Positions 9,297-21,797 of a DNA stretch of 64,000 nt are shown piece after piece. The DNA is from Palaemon carinicauda (Eukaryota; Arthropoda; Malacostraca; Decapoda; Palaemonidae): assembly GCF_036898095.1 (NCBI RefSeq), contig NC_090763.1:56329179-56393178 (forward strand). Reading direction: 5' to 3'. Position 1 is the stretch's first letter; every line of letters begins with the position of its first letter. The translations under genes and the position numbers were made by a program. The notes below the pieces were generated by a model. The model saw only the letters and a program-made list of their open reading frames with translations, searched no databases and was not told the origin of the DNA.

Positions 9297-11700
9297 ATGA
9301 CTTTTGCCCAATTACAGGCTGTATGCAGTAATTCTGAAAAGAAGATAATAAGAGACATTGAGAAGCCAGTGTATAAGATCAATGCAACTGAGGCAGCCAT
9401 TATTTTTAATAAAACTTGCTTGAAAGAGGGTCTACTACCCAAATATACAAACTTCAGACTGCACAACACCTCATCCCAAGATGACCCAAGGACCAGTGTG
9501 TACCGTAGGACCTCACTCAAGTTGAAGGGAGAACTCTTGGAGCGCCTGAGCTGCCTGATGGAGGAATGGGAAGATGTCATAAGAAATAAAAGTGGAAACG
9601 GTAACTCAGGATGATACCAACATAAGCAGTGATGCATCCAGTGACGACAATGAAGACGACCATCAAGAAGAAGCCTGGCGGACAATATCCACCAGTCTAT
9701 CCGCACCATTAAGGACCGTGACTGGGTTAAGAGGTTGTGGACTATTCACAAGACGCTTATTGACATTAATGGAGGCAAACTCCGTATACCTGAAACCTAG
9801 CAAGACTACATTAATATTTCATCATATACTGCCGCCTAGGATGAAATCCTCTGGCTGGGGCTTAACTGCCATTTCATATCGTATCCCAAACCCACAACCA
9901 AGAGGTTAGAAATCCAACTTTTGATCAACTCTATCCTCAGTCACCATAAGAAAGGGGCCCCAAGAACTACTGATGACCTCCAGCCCTTGCTTTTGGCTGA
10001 AGTCCTTATGGATCGTGGACGATACACCAGTGGCATTGTCTCTAGTAACATGAGGGAGGCGGCTAAGAAGCTGAGGAAGATGGCCCATGTGACCGTAAGG
10101 AGAGCCGACAAGACTGCTGCCTTTGTCTTGCTAAACAAGGGAAAGTATCACGGTAAACTCGATCTGATACTTGGTGATTCTTCAAAGCTTGAAAAACGCC
10201 TACAACCCTATCGAGGAGATCAAGGGAGAGGCTACCAAGACAATTGAAACCATCAATGCAGCCACAAACGCCGTCCACTTCCAGACCATCACCAGGTATT
10301 TTAGCCCTGGTTACCTGTAAGGTAATGCGAAGACACATAAGAATGGAAACTTACTCTGACCTATTATCAGACAGTGCCCGATGCCAATCTACCACCTGGC
10401 AAAATGACTCAACAGCCTTTTGACTCCTTATGTTCCAGATGAGTACAACGTCGCCTCATCTGCCAAGTTCCTCAGTAAGCAGAAAGGATCCCCTAACAGT
10501 GGCACCATCACTGGGGGTGGAGTCCCTCTTTACAAACATACCTGTTGGAGAGACCATCGACTTAATCCTGGAGAGAGTCTACAGGGACCCTTCTATTCCA
10601 ACCCTGAACATCCCTGAGGAGACCCTCAGCAGCCTACTTGAAATATGTACTAGGATGGCCCCTTTTACCACCCACAGGGGCCACACATAGATGCAGAAGG
10701 ATGGTGTAGTGATAGGCTTTCCCCTTGGTGTTCTCTTCGCTAACTTCTATATGGAAGTTGTTGAAGAGAGGGTTTCCTCATGTATACGTCGTCCAGACAT
10801 GTATGAGATACATATACGATAATTTTATCATCGCCCCTTCTATCCAGAACATCGAAACTCTCTGCAGGACGTTTGAGGACTGCAGTTCCCTGAGGTTTTC
10901 TGTCGAGCATAGCAACGATGGACAGCTGCCCTTCCTGGATGTACTCATCTTTCCTAACCCTACCAGATTTGATACTAGTGTTTACATTAAGCCTACTAAC
11001 CTTGGCTTATGCTTAAATGGAGACAGTGAATGCCCTGCCAGGTACAGGGCATCCACCATCAAAGCCTACGCCCGCAAGGCCCACTCCCACTGCTACTCTT
11101 GGACTGACACACATCAAGAACTCAACCGAGTTGCCCAGGTCCTGGTGAACAATGACTACTCTAACAAATAATTTACCCATGGACACCTGGTACCAGGGTG
11201 AACAACCGAATGAGAACACCACCACCACCATCAACCTTTACTATAAAGGGTTTATGCATCGCGATTACCAGAAAGATCAAAAAGCCATGAGAGACATAAT
11301 AAAGAACCACCTCTCCCGTGTAGATGAAAACACAGAAGTCAAACTGAGTATTTACTACCAAACCACCAAGACAAGGTCTCTCATTATGAGGAACAACTCG
11401 GCACCGTCGACTCAGGACATACTTAAACAGACCAACGTGGTCTATTCCTATTTATGCCTTGTTCTAGGATGCTCTGGACGTTACATCGGAATGACCACCA
11501 TGCCTTAGTCCAAGAGACTGTCTAGTCACGTTCAACAAGGTACCAAAAGAGCTCATGCCCTCCATGTCCATAACAACATTGAACGTGAGGAAATAATTAA
11601 GAACACTTAAGATCATCGGTCGTCCTCCAGATAGCAGGAGACATCGAATACTTGAAGCTCTACTCATACAGAGAGAAAATCCGGCACATTATACTTACCA
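9297..11700 (+). pseudogene. Penelope-like reverse transcriptase / GIY-YIG endonuclease, broken
   Basis: The pieces lie in changing plus frames. 9297-9614 encodes the N-terminal region (FNKTCLKEGLLPKYTNFRLH). About 9921-10190 gives RRADKTAAFVLLNKGKYHGK. About 10510-10690 gives VESLFTNIPVGETIDLILE and a CTRMAPF block. 10691-10822 gives GVVIGFPLGVLFANFYM. About 10800-11171 gives the catalytic region and the LPFLDV and VYIKPT blocks typical of PLE RTs. 11152-11700 gives YSYLC and RYIGMTT, the GIY-YIG core, followed by a stop and then HVQQGTKRAHALHVHN. The first catalytic Asp is lost (G before VESLFTN), and the YIDD-type box reads YIYD. Frameshifts and stops make this a pseudogene. Confidence 0.85.
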
Positions 11701-12027
11701 GGAAACGTCCCTTCTCCCTCCTGTCGAAGGAACAACACACTGAGGAGTAACCCTACCAACCATGACCTCTCCAACCAGGACAACTATACCGATCAAGACA
11801 GCTTTGATCAGTGACAGGGCAGCCTGTCTAGTCTGCAAAGCCTCTCGGCGAGCACTCCCACCTACCAAGAGACCAGCTGCCGGAGGACAAGATAGCGACT
11901 CATCACCCATAAGTGAGCGGAAAGGCAGTCTGACTGAACTACAGCCCCTCTCGGCGAGCGGCATAGCCAATGAGGATCTGCCATCCCAGCAACTTCATTA
12001 TTCACTCAGCCAACAACGCCCGTGGCG

Positions 12028-12342
12028 GCCAATGTAAATTCGACGCCTCTCTGGCAAAGCCAAAATTGCCATACATAAGGACATAACTAGCATCGTTTCC
12101 ACCACTGTATCCTGAGGAAGGGAGACAGCACTCCCGAAATATGTTGCTTATTCACTTTTTCTTTTACCCGACTTGTAAATTTTACCTAAATTGTAAAATT
12201 TACATTAAAACCTTGGATCGCCAATTATTCCTGAATTTGACTACCCTCCATGAAGGATGAATTTTCCCCAATAAGATTAATGTAACTGAGGCAGCCATTT
12301 TTAACAAAACTTGCCTGAAAGGTTCAGGGGATCTACTAACCA
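12028..12342 (+). repeat. Right pLTR of the Penelope-like element
   Basis: It matches the left pLTR and then runs on into a copy of the start of the coding region (ACTGAGGCAGCCATT, ACAAAACTTGCCTGAAA). Compared with the left side, ~77 bp (about 9312-9375) is missing between the CCCAA and AAGAT blocks. It ends at the AAC/TAA microsatellite. Confidence 0.82.
12107..12150 (+). ncRNA. Hammerhead-ribozyme-like core in right pLTR
   Basis: CTGAGGA (12112-12118), stem II GGGAG/CTCCC (12120-12124 with 12131-12135) and an intact GAAA box (12136-12139) are all present. The following segment is TATGTT instead of the CGCGTA seen in the left copy, so stem III and the cleavage triplet are degraded. The two pLTRs therefore each keep a different half of the motif. 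Confidence 0.5.
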
Positions 12343-12347
12343 AAAAT

Positions 12348-12368
12348 AACAACAACAACAACAACAAC

Positions 12369-12410
<42 letters not shown>
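12348..12410. repeat. (AAC)n(TAA)n microsatellite
   Basis: AAC units change to TAA units near 12369. The run directly follows the right end of the Penelope-like element. Confidence 0.9.
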
Positions 12411-12411
<1 letters not shown>

Positions 12412-13393
12412 TACAGAATATAAGTTCATCAAGAAGCAAGCAGCTAAATGTCTAGATTTAAAGTGTCCTCGTATTTCCACCAGGTTACTTTACTCAGCAC
12501 TCGCTCTTTTCTCAACTGGAAACCCAATTATCCCATTCGAACCCTTAAATGATAAACGACATTATTTTGAAAAATGGTCCTTTCCTTACACTTATATTAA
12601 GAAAAATAGGAGGGCCTTTCTGGCCTATAAATTACATAACGTGGGAGGTGCCTCGTGCGACCAAGTTAAAGCTTTCTCTTAGTCTTACTTTAGTTTTCGT
12701 TTCAACTTGTTTTAAAACTATAATGAATTACATTTTTAGTCAGAAATTATACAGCCCAATATCTTAATTCTTCTTTCTTTTCTCTTTTACATTAATGATA
12801 TAATTTCAATTTCAATATCATTGTCTATTTTATATGGAAAGAAATTAACTGGAAATTGAATCATAAATATAAAATTCAATATTACTGTCTATTTTATGCG
12901 GAAGGAGATTGAGTTAAAATTGAATCATAGATATAAAAAAGACAAAAAATACATATAAATTGTTTTATCTGCTATTTTAGTTCCCACAATGGTCATTACC
13001 ACTAGTTTATTACTCCAGAATCTATAAAAACTTTAGAGAGAACAATTTCTGAAAAAACACCATAATACATTTCTCTGCTGTTTGACTTTCCCACTGGTAG
13101 CGAAAACTCGTAAAATACCCTGCAAGAAGCTTCAAGTGTTTCAAAGACGGCGATTTATAATTCTAGATATATAAGGAGTTCTTAGAACCTTTGGAAGGAC
13201 TCCATTGGGGACCAACCACAATTTTTCTTTCCTATGTTAAATGTACGCGATATTTATCTTACTTTTCGCTTGGAGTTACTGAAAAATGGGGTTTTGGAAA
13301 GTAAGAGATGTAGCTGTAACAATCCCAGTTCCATTTCTAAAAGTGATAGGATATGAATATACCCAGAGATTTTTTTTCTTTTTAATTGTTGTT
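12411..13393. other. AT-rich DNA, no gene recognised
   Basis: A 72-codon frame at 12549-12767 resembles nothing known. A ~75-bp imperfect tandem repeat occurs around 12800-12940, with two copies sharing TCAATAT, TGTCTATTTTAT and ATTGAATCATA. Confidence 0.4.
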
Positions 13394-13685
13394 TGAAAGG
13401 AAATTTTTTACTCATTTGAAAAGGAAATTTACCCCTATTTTGAAAGGAATTTTTTTAACTCACTTGAAAAGGAAATTTTCCCCTATTTTGGAAAGGAAAT
13501 TTTTAACTCACTTTAAGGAAATTTTCCCCTATTTTGGAAAGGAAATTTTTAACTCACTTTAAGGAAATTTTCCCCTATTTTGGAAAGGAAATTTTTAACT
13601 CACTTTAAGGAAATTTTCCCCTATTTTGGAAAGGAAATTTTTAACTCTAAGGAACTTTTCCCCTATTTTGGAAAGGAAATTTTTC
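13394..13685. repeat. ~46-bp minisatellite, about six copies
   Basis: The unit alternates GGAAATTTTTAACTCACTTT with AAGGAAATTTTCCCC and TATTTTGGAAA. The CCCCTATTTT block occurs six times. The central copies are identical or nearly so at 46 bp. The first copies are longer and diverged, and the last has a deletion (AACTCTAAGG). Confidence 0.92.
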
Positions 13686-14188
13686 ATTATTTTCGAATGA
13701 AAATAATTTATCGTATTATTCCAATCAGATGATTGAGGAAAATAAACTACTCGCTTCAATAACTTCATTATATCAAATTATCTAATAACATAATTTAGAA
13801 ATGTGTTGAACTTCTTCCGTCTCATATAAAAATAAATTAATCAAATTTTAATATAAAAATACACCATAGATCCCCATTTGACAATTTAATTCAAGTAAAT
13901 TATAAATTAACATAAATCTACATCATGAAAACATTCAAATGTATAAAACAAAATGATATAAAAAACCATTTAGAAGATCAAAATAGTCGAAATTGAACGG
14001 TAGACTGAATTAAAAAGTAATTTTATATCCAGTGCTGCATTATTCCAGATCGTAAATACATACGAGAAGCTGATGGCAGATGCAAAGGAAGGGTGATACC
14101 AAACGGGTTTAGCTGATGAAATTCAGATAAGGAAAAGGGAGAGCAAAACACGCAAGTAATAAAACAGAAATATGAAAAGGGGAGGAAC

Positions 14189-14189
<1 letters not shown>
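13686..14189. other. AT-rich DNA, no gene recognised
   Basis: Strongly AT-rich, with only short frames and no repeat or RNA gene that I recognise. Confidence 0.4.
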
Positions 14190-14655
<466 letters not shown>

Positions 14656-14838
14656 AAAAATTATTCCAGCTTTACTCTCTTGCGCCGGGAATTTAGGCAT
14701 GTTACTTTTAAATGTTTCTATTGAATTTCTTATCACTATTGAAATTTTAATAAAGCAGAAGTCTTTTTTTTTTTTTTTTTGTGAAAATTTACATAAAAAC
14801 GAATATTTGAAAATTCTTCACTAAAGACTTATTGCAGA

Positions 14839-14839
<1 letters not shown>

Positions 14840-14904
<65 letters not shown>
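14840..14904. repeat. (TA)n(TG)n microsatellite
   Basis: A TA run to 14880 is followed by a TG run. It marks the left edge of the four-copy segmental array. Confidence 0.9.
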
Positions 14905-15368
14905 ATGCATATATATAACATTTTATTTTTGTATGTGTTTATGCATGGTATTTATTTCTCCAATATTTGGTAACCAAATGTATTATCTACAGTGAGTTTT
15001 AATACTGTCTTTAGATACGTCTTCTTACACGGTTAGGACAAAATGTCGAATCCAGAGTTGCTAACAAATCACTTTAAATATCCACTTGTAACTAAGTTTT
15101 CTAGTTGAAATAAGAAAATAAAAAGCAGCAAACATATAAAACGTTGCTGTGTTGTGAGCATTTTATTAATTTTCAACCGTTTTGTAATACAAAAAGCCTT
15201 TATTTCTAAAAGTCCCTCTTCTAATATTAATTCTGCCTTCTTTACTTTGTAAATACACAACATACGTTTTGAACTGTTAGATGCAATAAGTGCTTCTCTA
15301 GAAAAATAAAAATATGCCCATTACTACGTCCGACAAGAAGGTAATGTATTCGATTTGTTTCGTTCGTT

Positions 15369-15531
15369 TGTTAGCAAGGTTACACGAAACGTTATCTAAA
15401 GCACACTACATTACCGTGTACAACACATGTTTCATACACTTTAATGCTATTTCTTTTATTAGGGTACCCTGACACTTGCACGACTTTTTGCCACGAATTT
15501 GTCGTGGCAAGTCGTGACATTTTGTGGCACG

Positions 15532-15594
<63 letters not shown>

Positions 15595-16070
15595 TGACTT
15601 CAGAATCACAGCTGACCTATCCACATTGACACGAACTGGCACGACGAGTTCAGGCATAGTTTGCGCATTTCCCGCATGGTCCCGACGAGTTCACGAACAG
15701 TTTGCGCATAGTTCACGACCCGGTCACGAAATTTTGTCGTAACCAAAATTTTGAACATTTCAAAATTCTCGTCACGACATGCCACGATGTCATGACGGGT
15801 TTACGAACACTTCACGCCAGTTCACGACTCGAGTCGTGACAATGCGTGCCCCAAATTCGTGCAAGTGTTAGCCTGGCTTTATATCTCTTGCTCTCTCTTG
15901 CACTAGTAATACAAAAGCCTGTTTAAACTTACCATCGCATGTTTCATATTGTTTACATTTTCTTGACATTCTTGCTCTTAACAGTGTGTATACAAGTTGT
16001 TATCTGTTGAATAAACCTCTCTTACATTCCCCTCGCCTCTCTTTTAGTACATAACAGCTACGTTGCTACA
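15369..16070 (+). mobile_element. Possible solo LTR interrupted by the MITE (unit 1; repeated in units 2-4)
   Basis: The stretch begins TGTTAGCAAGG and ends ACGTTGCTACA, giving short inverted TGT-AGCAA termini. It carries an AATAAA signal (16010-16015) about 55 bp before its end. Without the MITE it would be ~282 bp, a normal LTR size. No target duplication is visible and no internal coding region adjoins it, so the call is tentative. Confidence 0.35.
15462..15878. mobile_element. MITE copy 1 (~417 bp), PIF/Harbinger-like
   Basis: Terminal inverted repeats share the block ACACTTGCACGA (left, from 15472) and TCGTGCAAGTGT (right), extended by CTG/CTA steps. TTA flanks both ends (15459-15461 and 15879-15881), and the unoccupied site at 20486-20488 has a single TTA. 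A TTA/TAA target duplication suits PIF/Harbinger transposons. The body is full of CACGA/TCGTG motifs, including palindromes such as CACGACTCGAGTCGTG, and a GA run (about 15536-15592). No transposase is encoded. Confidence 0.85.
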
Positions 16071-16385
16071 ACCGATAACAAATGGTTACCTTTTTGGAAA
16101 TATCCCAATCTGGATATAGGACCCTTTGGAGAGGAAGAAACCTCGGAGGTTTGCGATCTCCGAACGCTCTTTTTGACTGTATACAATTGATAATACTGAT
16201 TAACATACACTTCTGAGGAATCATCAGCGGTTTTTTTTCTGCTAAAGTTGTGCCACCTCACTTTAGGCTAGATGATAAAAGTTATCGAGAAAATTTGAAA
16301 CCACAATTCATAAGCAAAATACCATTATAGAGTTTGGGAATATTTGTTGTCTATATAACCTTGTCTTAATAAAGATACATAACAT

Positions 16386-16434
<49 letters not shown>

Positions 16435-16436
16435 GC

Positions 16437-16482
<46 letters not shown>

Positions 16483-16515
16483 GTGTGTGTATGTGTGCGT
16501 GTAGATTAAATTTAT

Positions 16516-16584
<69 letters not shown>

Positions 16585-17124
16585 CTTTTATTTTAGTATA
16601 GGTGTTTATGCATGGTATTTATTTCTCCAATATTTGGTAACCAAATGTATTATCTACAGTGAGTTTTAATACTGTCTTTAGATACGTCTTCTTACACGGT
16701 TAGGACGAAATATCGAATCCAGAGTTGTTAACAAATAACTTTAAATATCCACTTGTAACTAAGTTTTCTAGTTGAAATAAGAAAATAAAAAGCAGCAAAC
16801 ATAAAACGTTGCTTTGCTATGCGCATTTTATTAATTTTCACCACTTTGTAATACAAAAAGCCTTTTTTCTAAAAGTCGCTCTTCTACTATAAATTCTGCC
16901 TTCTTTACTTTGTAAATACACAACAAACGTTTTGAACTGTTACATGCAATAAGTGCTTCTCTAGAAAAATAAAAATATGCTCATTACTACGTCCGACAAG
17001 AAGGTAATGTATTCGATTTGTTTCGTTCGTTTGTTAGCAAGGTTACACGAAACGTTATCTAAAGCACACTACATTACCGTGTACAACACATGTTTCATAC
17101 ACTTTAATGCTATTTCTTTTATTA

Positions 17125-17194
17125 GGGTACCCTGACACTTGCACGACTTTTTGCCACGAATTTGTCGTGGCAAGTCGTGACATTTTGTGGCACG

Positions 17195-17249
<55 letters not shown>

Positions 17250-17533
17250 TGACTTCAGAATCACAGCTGACCTATCCACATTGACACGAACTGGCACGAC
17301 GAGTTCAGGCATAGTTTGCGCATTTCCCGCATGGTCCCGACGAGTTCACGAACAGTTTGCGCATAGTTCACGACCCGGTCACGAAATTTTGTCGTAACCA
17401 AAATTTTGAACATTTCAAAATTCTCGTCACGACATGCCACGATGTCATGACGGGTTTACGAACACTTCACGCCAGTTCACGACTCGAGTCGTGACAATGC
17501 GTGCCCCAAATTCGTGCAAGTGTTAGCCTGGCT
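17125..17533. mobile_element. MITE copy 2 (~409 bp)
   Basis: Same ends, same TTA flanks and same insertion point within the segmental unit as the copy at 15462-15878. By eye it differs only in the length of the internal GA run. Confidence 0.85.
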
Positions 17534-18040
17534 TTATATCTCTTGCTCTCTCTTGCACTAGTAATACAAAAGCCTGTTTAAACTTACCATCGCATGTTTC
17601 ATATTGTTTACATTTTCTTGACATTCTTGCTCTTAACAGTGTGTATACAAGTTGTTATCTGTTGAATAAACCTCTCTTACATTCCCCTCGCCTCTCTTTT
17701 AGTACATAACAGCTACGTTGCTACAACCGATAACAAATGGTTACCTTTTTGGAAATATCCCAATCTGGATATAGGACCCTTTGGAGAGGAAGAAACCTCG
17801 GAGGTTTGCGATCTCCGAACGCTCTTTTTGACTGTATACAATTGATAATACTGATTAACATACACTTCTGAGGAATCATCAGCGGTTTTTTTTCTGCTAA
17901 AGTTGTGCCACCTCACTTTAGGCTAGATGATAAAAGTTATCGAGAAAATTTGAAACCACAATTCATAAGCAAAATACCATTATAGAGTTTGGGAATATTT
18001 GTTGTCTATATAACCTTGTCTTAATAAAGATACATAACAT

Positions 18041-18087
<47 letters not shown>

Positions 18088-18092
18088 GCATG

Positions 18093-18127
<35 letters not shown>

Positions 18128-18159
18128 GTGTGTGTATGTGTGCGTGTAGTTAATATATA

Positions 18160-18231
<72 letters not shown>

Positions 18232-18771
18232 CTTTTATTTTAGTATAGGTGTTTATGCATGGTATTTATTTCTCCAATATTTGGTAACCAAATGTATTAT
18301 CTACAGTGAGTTTTAATACTGTCTTTAGATACGTCTTCTTACACGGTTAGGACGAAATATCGAATCCAGAGTTGTTAACAAATAACTTTAAATATCCACT
18401 TGTAACTAAGTTTTCTAGTTGAAATAAGAAAATAAAAAGCAGCAAACATAAAACGTTGCTTTGCTATGCGCATTTTATTAATTTTCACCACTTTGTAATA
18501 CAAAAAGCCTTTTTTCTAAAAGTCCCTCTTCTAATATTAATTCTGCCTTCTTTACTTTGTAAATACACAACATACGTTTTGAACTGTTAGATGCAATAAG
18601 TGCTTCTCTAGAAAAATAAAAATATGCCCATTACTACGTCCGACAAGAAGGTAATGTATTCGATTTGTTTCGTTCGTTTGTTAGCAAGGTTACACGAAAC
18701 GTTATCTAAAGCACACTACATTACCGTGTACAACACATGTTTCATACACTTTAATGCTATTTCTTTTATTA

Positions 18772-18841
18772 GGGTACCCTGACACTTGCACGACTTTTTG
18801 CCACGAATTTGTCGTGGCAAGTCGTGACATTTTGTGGCACG

Positions 18842-18898
<57 letters not shown>

Positions 18899-19182
18899 TG
18901 ACTTCAGAATCACAGCTGACCTATCCACATTGACACGAACTGGCACGACGAGTTCAGGCATAGTTTGCGCATTTCCCGCATGGTCCCGACGAGTTCACGA
19001 ACAGTTTGCGCATAGTTCACGACCCGGTCACGAAATTTTGTCGTAACCAAAATTTTGAACATTTCAAAATTCTCGTCACGACATGCCACGATGTCATGAC
19101 GGGTTTACGAACACTTCACGCCAGTTCACGACTCGAGTCGTGACAATGCGTGCCCCAAATTCGTGCAAGTGTTAGCCTGGCT
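18772..19182. mobile_element. MITE copy 3 (~411 bp)
   Basis: Same ends, TTA flanks and insertion point as the other two. Again the difference lies in the GA run, which shows that the three copies spread by duplication of the host segment and not by separate transpositions. Confidence 0.85.
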
Positions 19183-19693
19183 TTATATCTCTTGCTCTCT
19201 CTTGCACTAGTAATACAAAAGCCTGTTTAAACTTACCATCGCATGTTTCATATTGTTTACATTTTCTTGACATTCTTGCTCTTAACAGTGTGTATACAAG
19301 TTGTTATCTGTTGAATAAACCTCTCTTACATTCCCCTCGCCTCTCTTTTAGTACATAACAGCTACGTTGCTACAACCGATAACAAATGGTTACCTTTTTG
19401 GAAATATCCCAATCTGGATATAGGACCCTTTGGAGAGGAAGAAACCTCGGAGGTTTGCGATCTCCGAACGCTCTTTTTGACTGTATACAATTGATAATAC
19501 TGATTAACATACACTTCTGAGGAATCATCAGCGGTTTTTTTTTCTGCTAAAGTTGTGCCACCTCACTTTAGGCTAGATGATAAAAGTTATCGAGAAAATT
19601 TGAAACCACAATTCATAAGCAAAATACCATTATAGAGTTTGGGAATATTTGTTGTCTATATAACCTTGTCTTAATAAAGATACATAACATAAC

Positions 19694-19731
<38 letters not shown>

Positions 19732-19733
19732 GC

Positions 19734-19807
<74 letters not shown>

Positions 19808-19835
19808 GTGTGTGTATGTGTGCGTGTAGATTAAT

Positions 19836-19866
<31 letters not shown>

Positions 19867-19868
19867 TA

Positions 19869-19948
<80 letters not shown>

Positions 19949-20477
19949 CTTTTATTTTAGTATAGGTGTTTATGCATGGTATTTATTTCTCCAATATTTG
20001 GTAACCAAATGTATTATCTACAGTGAGTTTTAATACTGTCTTTAGATACGTCTTCTTACACGGTTAGGACGAAATATCGAATCCAGAGTTGTTAACAAAT
20101 AACTTTAAATATCCACTTGTAACTAAGTTTTCTAGTTGAAATAAGAAAATAAAAAGCAGCAAACATAAAACGTTGCTTTGCTATGCGCATTTTATTAATT
20201 TTCACCACTTTGTAATACAAAAAGCCTTTTTTCTAAAAGTCGCTCTTCTACTATAAATTCTGCCTTCTTTACTTTGTAAATACACAACAAACGTTTTGAA
20301 CTGTTACATGCAATAAGTGCTTCTCTAGAAAAATAAAAATATGCTCATTACTACGTCCGACAAGAAGGTAATGTATTCGATTTGTTTCGTTCGTTTGTTA
20401 GCAAGGTTACACGAAACGTTATCTAAAGCACACTATTTTACCGTGTAACGCACGTGTTTCATACACTGTAATGCTAT

Positions 20478-20497
20478 TTCTTTTATTATATCTCTTG
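20478..20497. other. Empty MITE target site in array unit 4
   Basis: The fourth unit reads TTCTTTTATTATATCTC without interruption, with one TTA where units 1-3 have a MITE between two TTAs. It is the ancestral, pre-insertion state. Confidence 0.88.
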
Positions 20498-20965
20498 TTC
20501 TCTCCCGCACTATTAATACAAAAGGCTGTTTAAGCTTACCATAGCATGTTTTTTTTTTCCCTACCATTCTTAACTGTGTATATAAGCTTTTTACCTGTTG
20601 AATAAACCTCTCTTACATTCCCATCGCCTCTCTTTTAGAACCTAATAGCTACGTTGATAAAACCGATAACAAATGGTTACCTTTTTGGAAATATCCCAAT
20701 CTGGATATAGGATCTTTTTGAAGGGAAGAAACCTCGAAGGTTTGCAGTCTCCGAACGCTCTTTTTGACTGTATTCAATTGATAATACTGATTAACATACA
20801 CTTCTGAGGAATCATCAACTTTTTTTTATTGCTAAAGTTGTGCCACCTCACTTTACATGATAAACGTTGTCAAGAAAATTCGAAACCACAGTTCATGTTA
20901 AGAAAAATATCATTAAAGAGTTTGGGAATATTTGTTGTCTATATAACTTTGTCTTAATAAAGATC

Positions 20966-21473
20966 AATAATATATATAATACTTGTTTTAAAGGATGATT
21001 TTAACTCATCTTCCCCAATATACACCTCTCCATAATTCATTCGAATAAGATTTACATTAACCAATGTAATATGCGGACAGCGATTTTCCCTTAAAAATAG
21101 GTTTCCGTGTTTTGAACACGTCTCAATAATTGATGTACTTACTCAAGTACAAATGTAGATTTCACGGTTGAATCATTTCGACGATTCTCGAAATATCTTA
21201 TTTAGCGGGGTAACTTACATCAAAGTCTGTTACAAATATGTCCAAAATTTATTCAGGGTTTCTAAAAATCCTTGGTGGTAATATTTTTTCTGTTTGTATT
21301 TCGAGCGTCTGTATTTAAGTTACTTTGTCCAAAGTTCTAACCTAGTTCTAATTTGAAATATTCTACCCAAGTTTGTCCTGTTTGAAAATATTCTTTTTTT
21401 CAGCCCTTAACAGAAAAAGGAGCAATGGGGGAAAAGATAAATAACCTTCGTGCGTACGTATAAATATAGATAT

Positions 21474-21476
<3 letters not shown>
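20966..21476. other. AT-rich DNA, no gene recognised
   Basis: No ORF of note, RNA gene or repeat relationship is visible in this stretch to the right of the segmental array. Confidence 0.4.
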
Positions 21477-21672
<196 letters not shown>

Positions 21673-21797
21673 CTTCTTCTATATAACATTGGAAAGGATA
21701 CGGATGTTGAATTACTTTTCGGATATAGAGGACTGCAGCCAGATAAAAAAAAAGGCAAGGGGCTAGTAACCTCATCTTTAAGGAATTATTAAGATTA

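Larger units (their letters stand above)
9081..12342 (+). mobile_element. Degenerate Penelope-like element (PLE)
   Basis: Direct terminal repeats (9081-9296 and 12028-12342) flank a broken RT-endonuclease gene. The right repeat continues into a copy of the first part of the coding region (matching about 9376-9442), a hallmark of Penelope pLTRs, which arise from partly tandem copies. Both repeats hold a hammerhead-like core. The element ends next to an AAC/TAA microsatellite. PLEs are reverse-transcribed retroelements with a GIY-YIG endonuclease. This copy carries at least four frame changes and several stops, so it is dead. Confidence 0.85.
14934..20965. repeat. Segmental tandem array, four units of about 1.65 kb
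   Basis: The marker ATGCATGGTATTTATTTCTC begins at 14941, 16608, 18255 and 19972, giving periods of 1667, 1647 and 1717 bp. Units 1-3 are nearly identical outside the TA/TG/GA runs and contain a MITE; unit 4 (to about 20965) is more diverged and lacks it. Each unit ends at CTTGTCTTAATAAAGAT; in units 1-3 a TA-rich compound microsatellite with TGTATGTATG and TGTGTGTATGTGTGCGTG links follows. Units 2-4 share small changes against unit 1 (GACGAAATATCGAATCC), while units 1 and 3 share others (GTCCCTCTTCTAATATTAAT), pointing to unequal exchange or conversion. Short frames repeated in each unit are not genes. Confidence 0.93.

Noticed and set aside
15406..19046. Identical 60-96-codon frames repeated in each 1.65-kb unit (for example starting MPELVVPVRVNVD or MLFLLLGYPDTC)
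   Set aside because: They lie across the MITE and its GA run, change with GA length and have no recognisable domain. Identity between copies reflects recent duplication.
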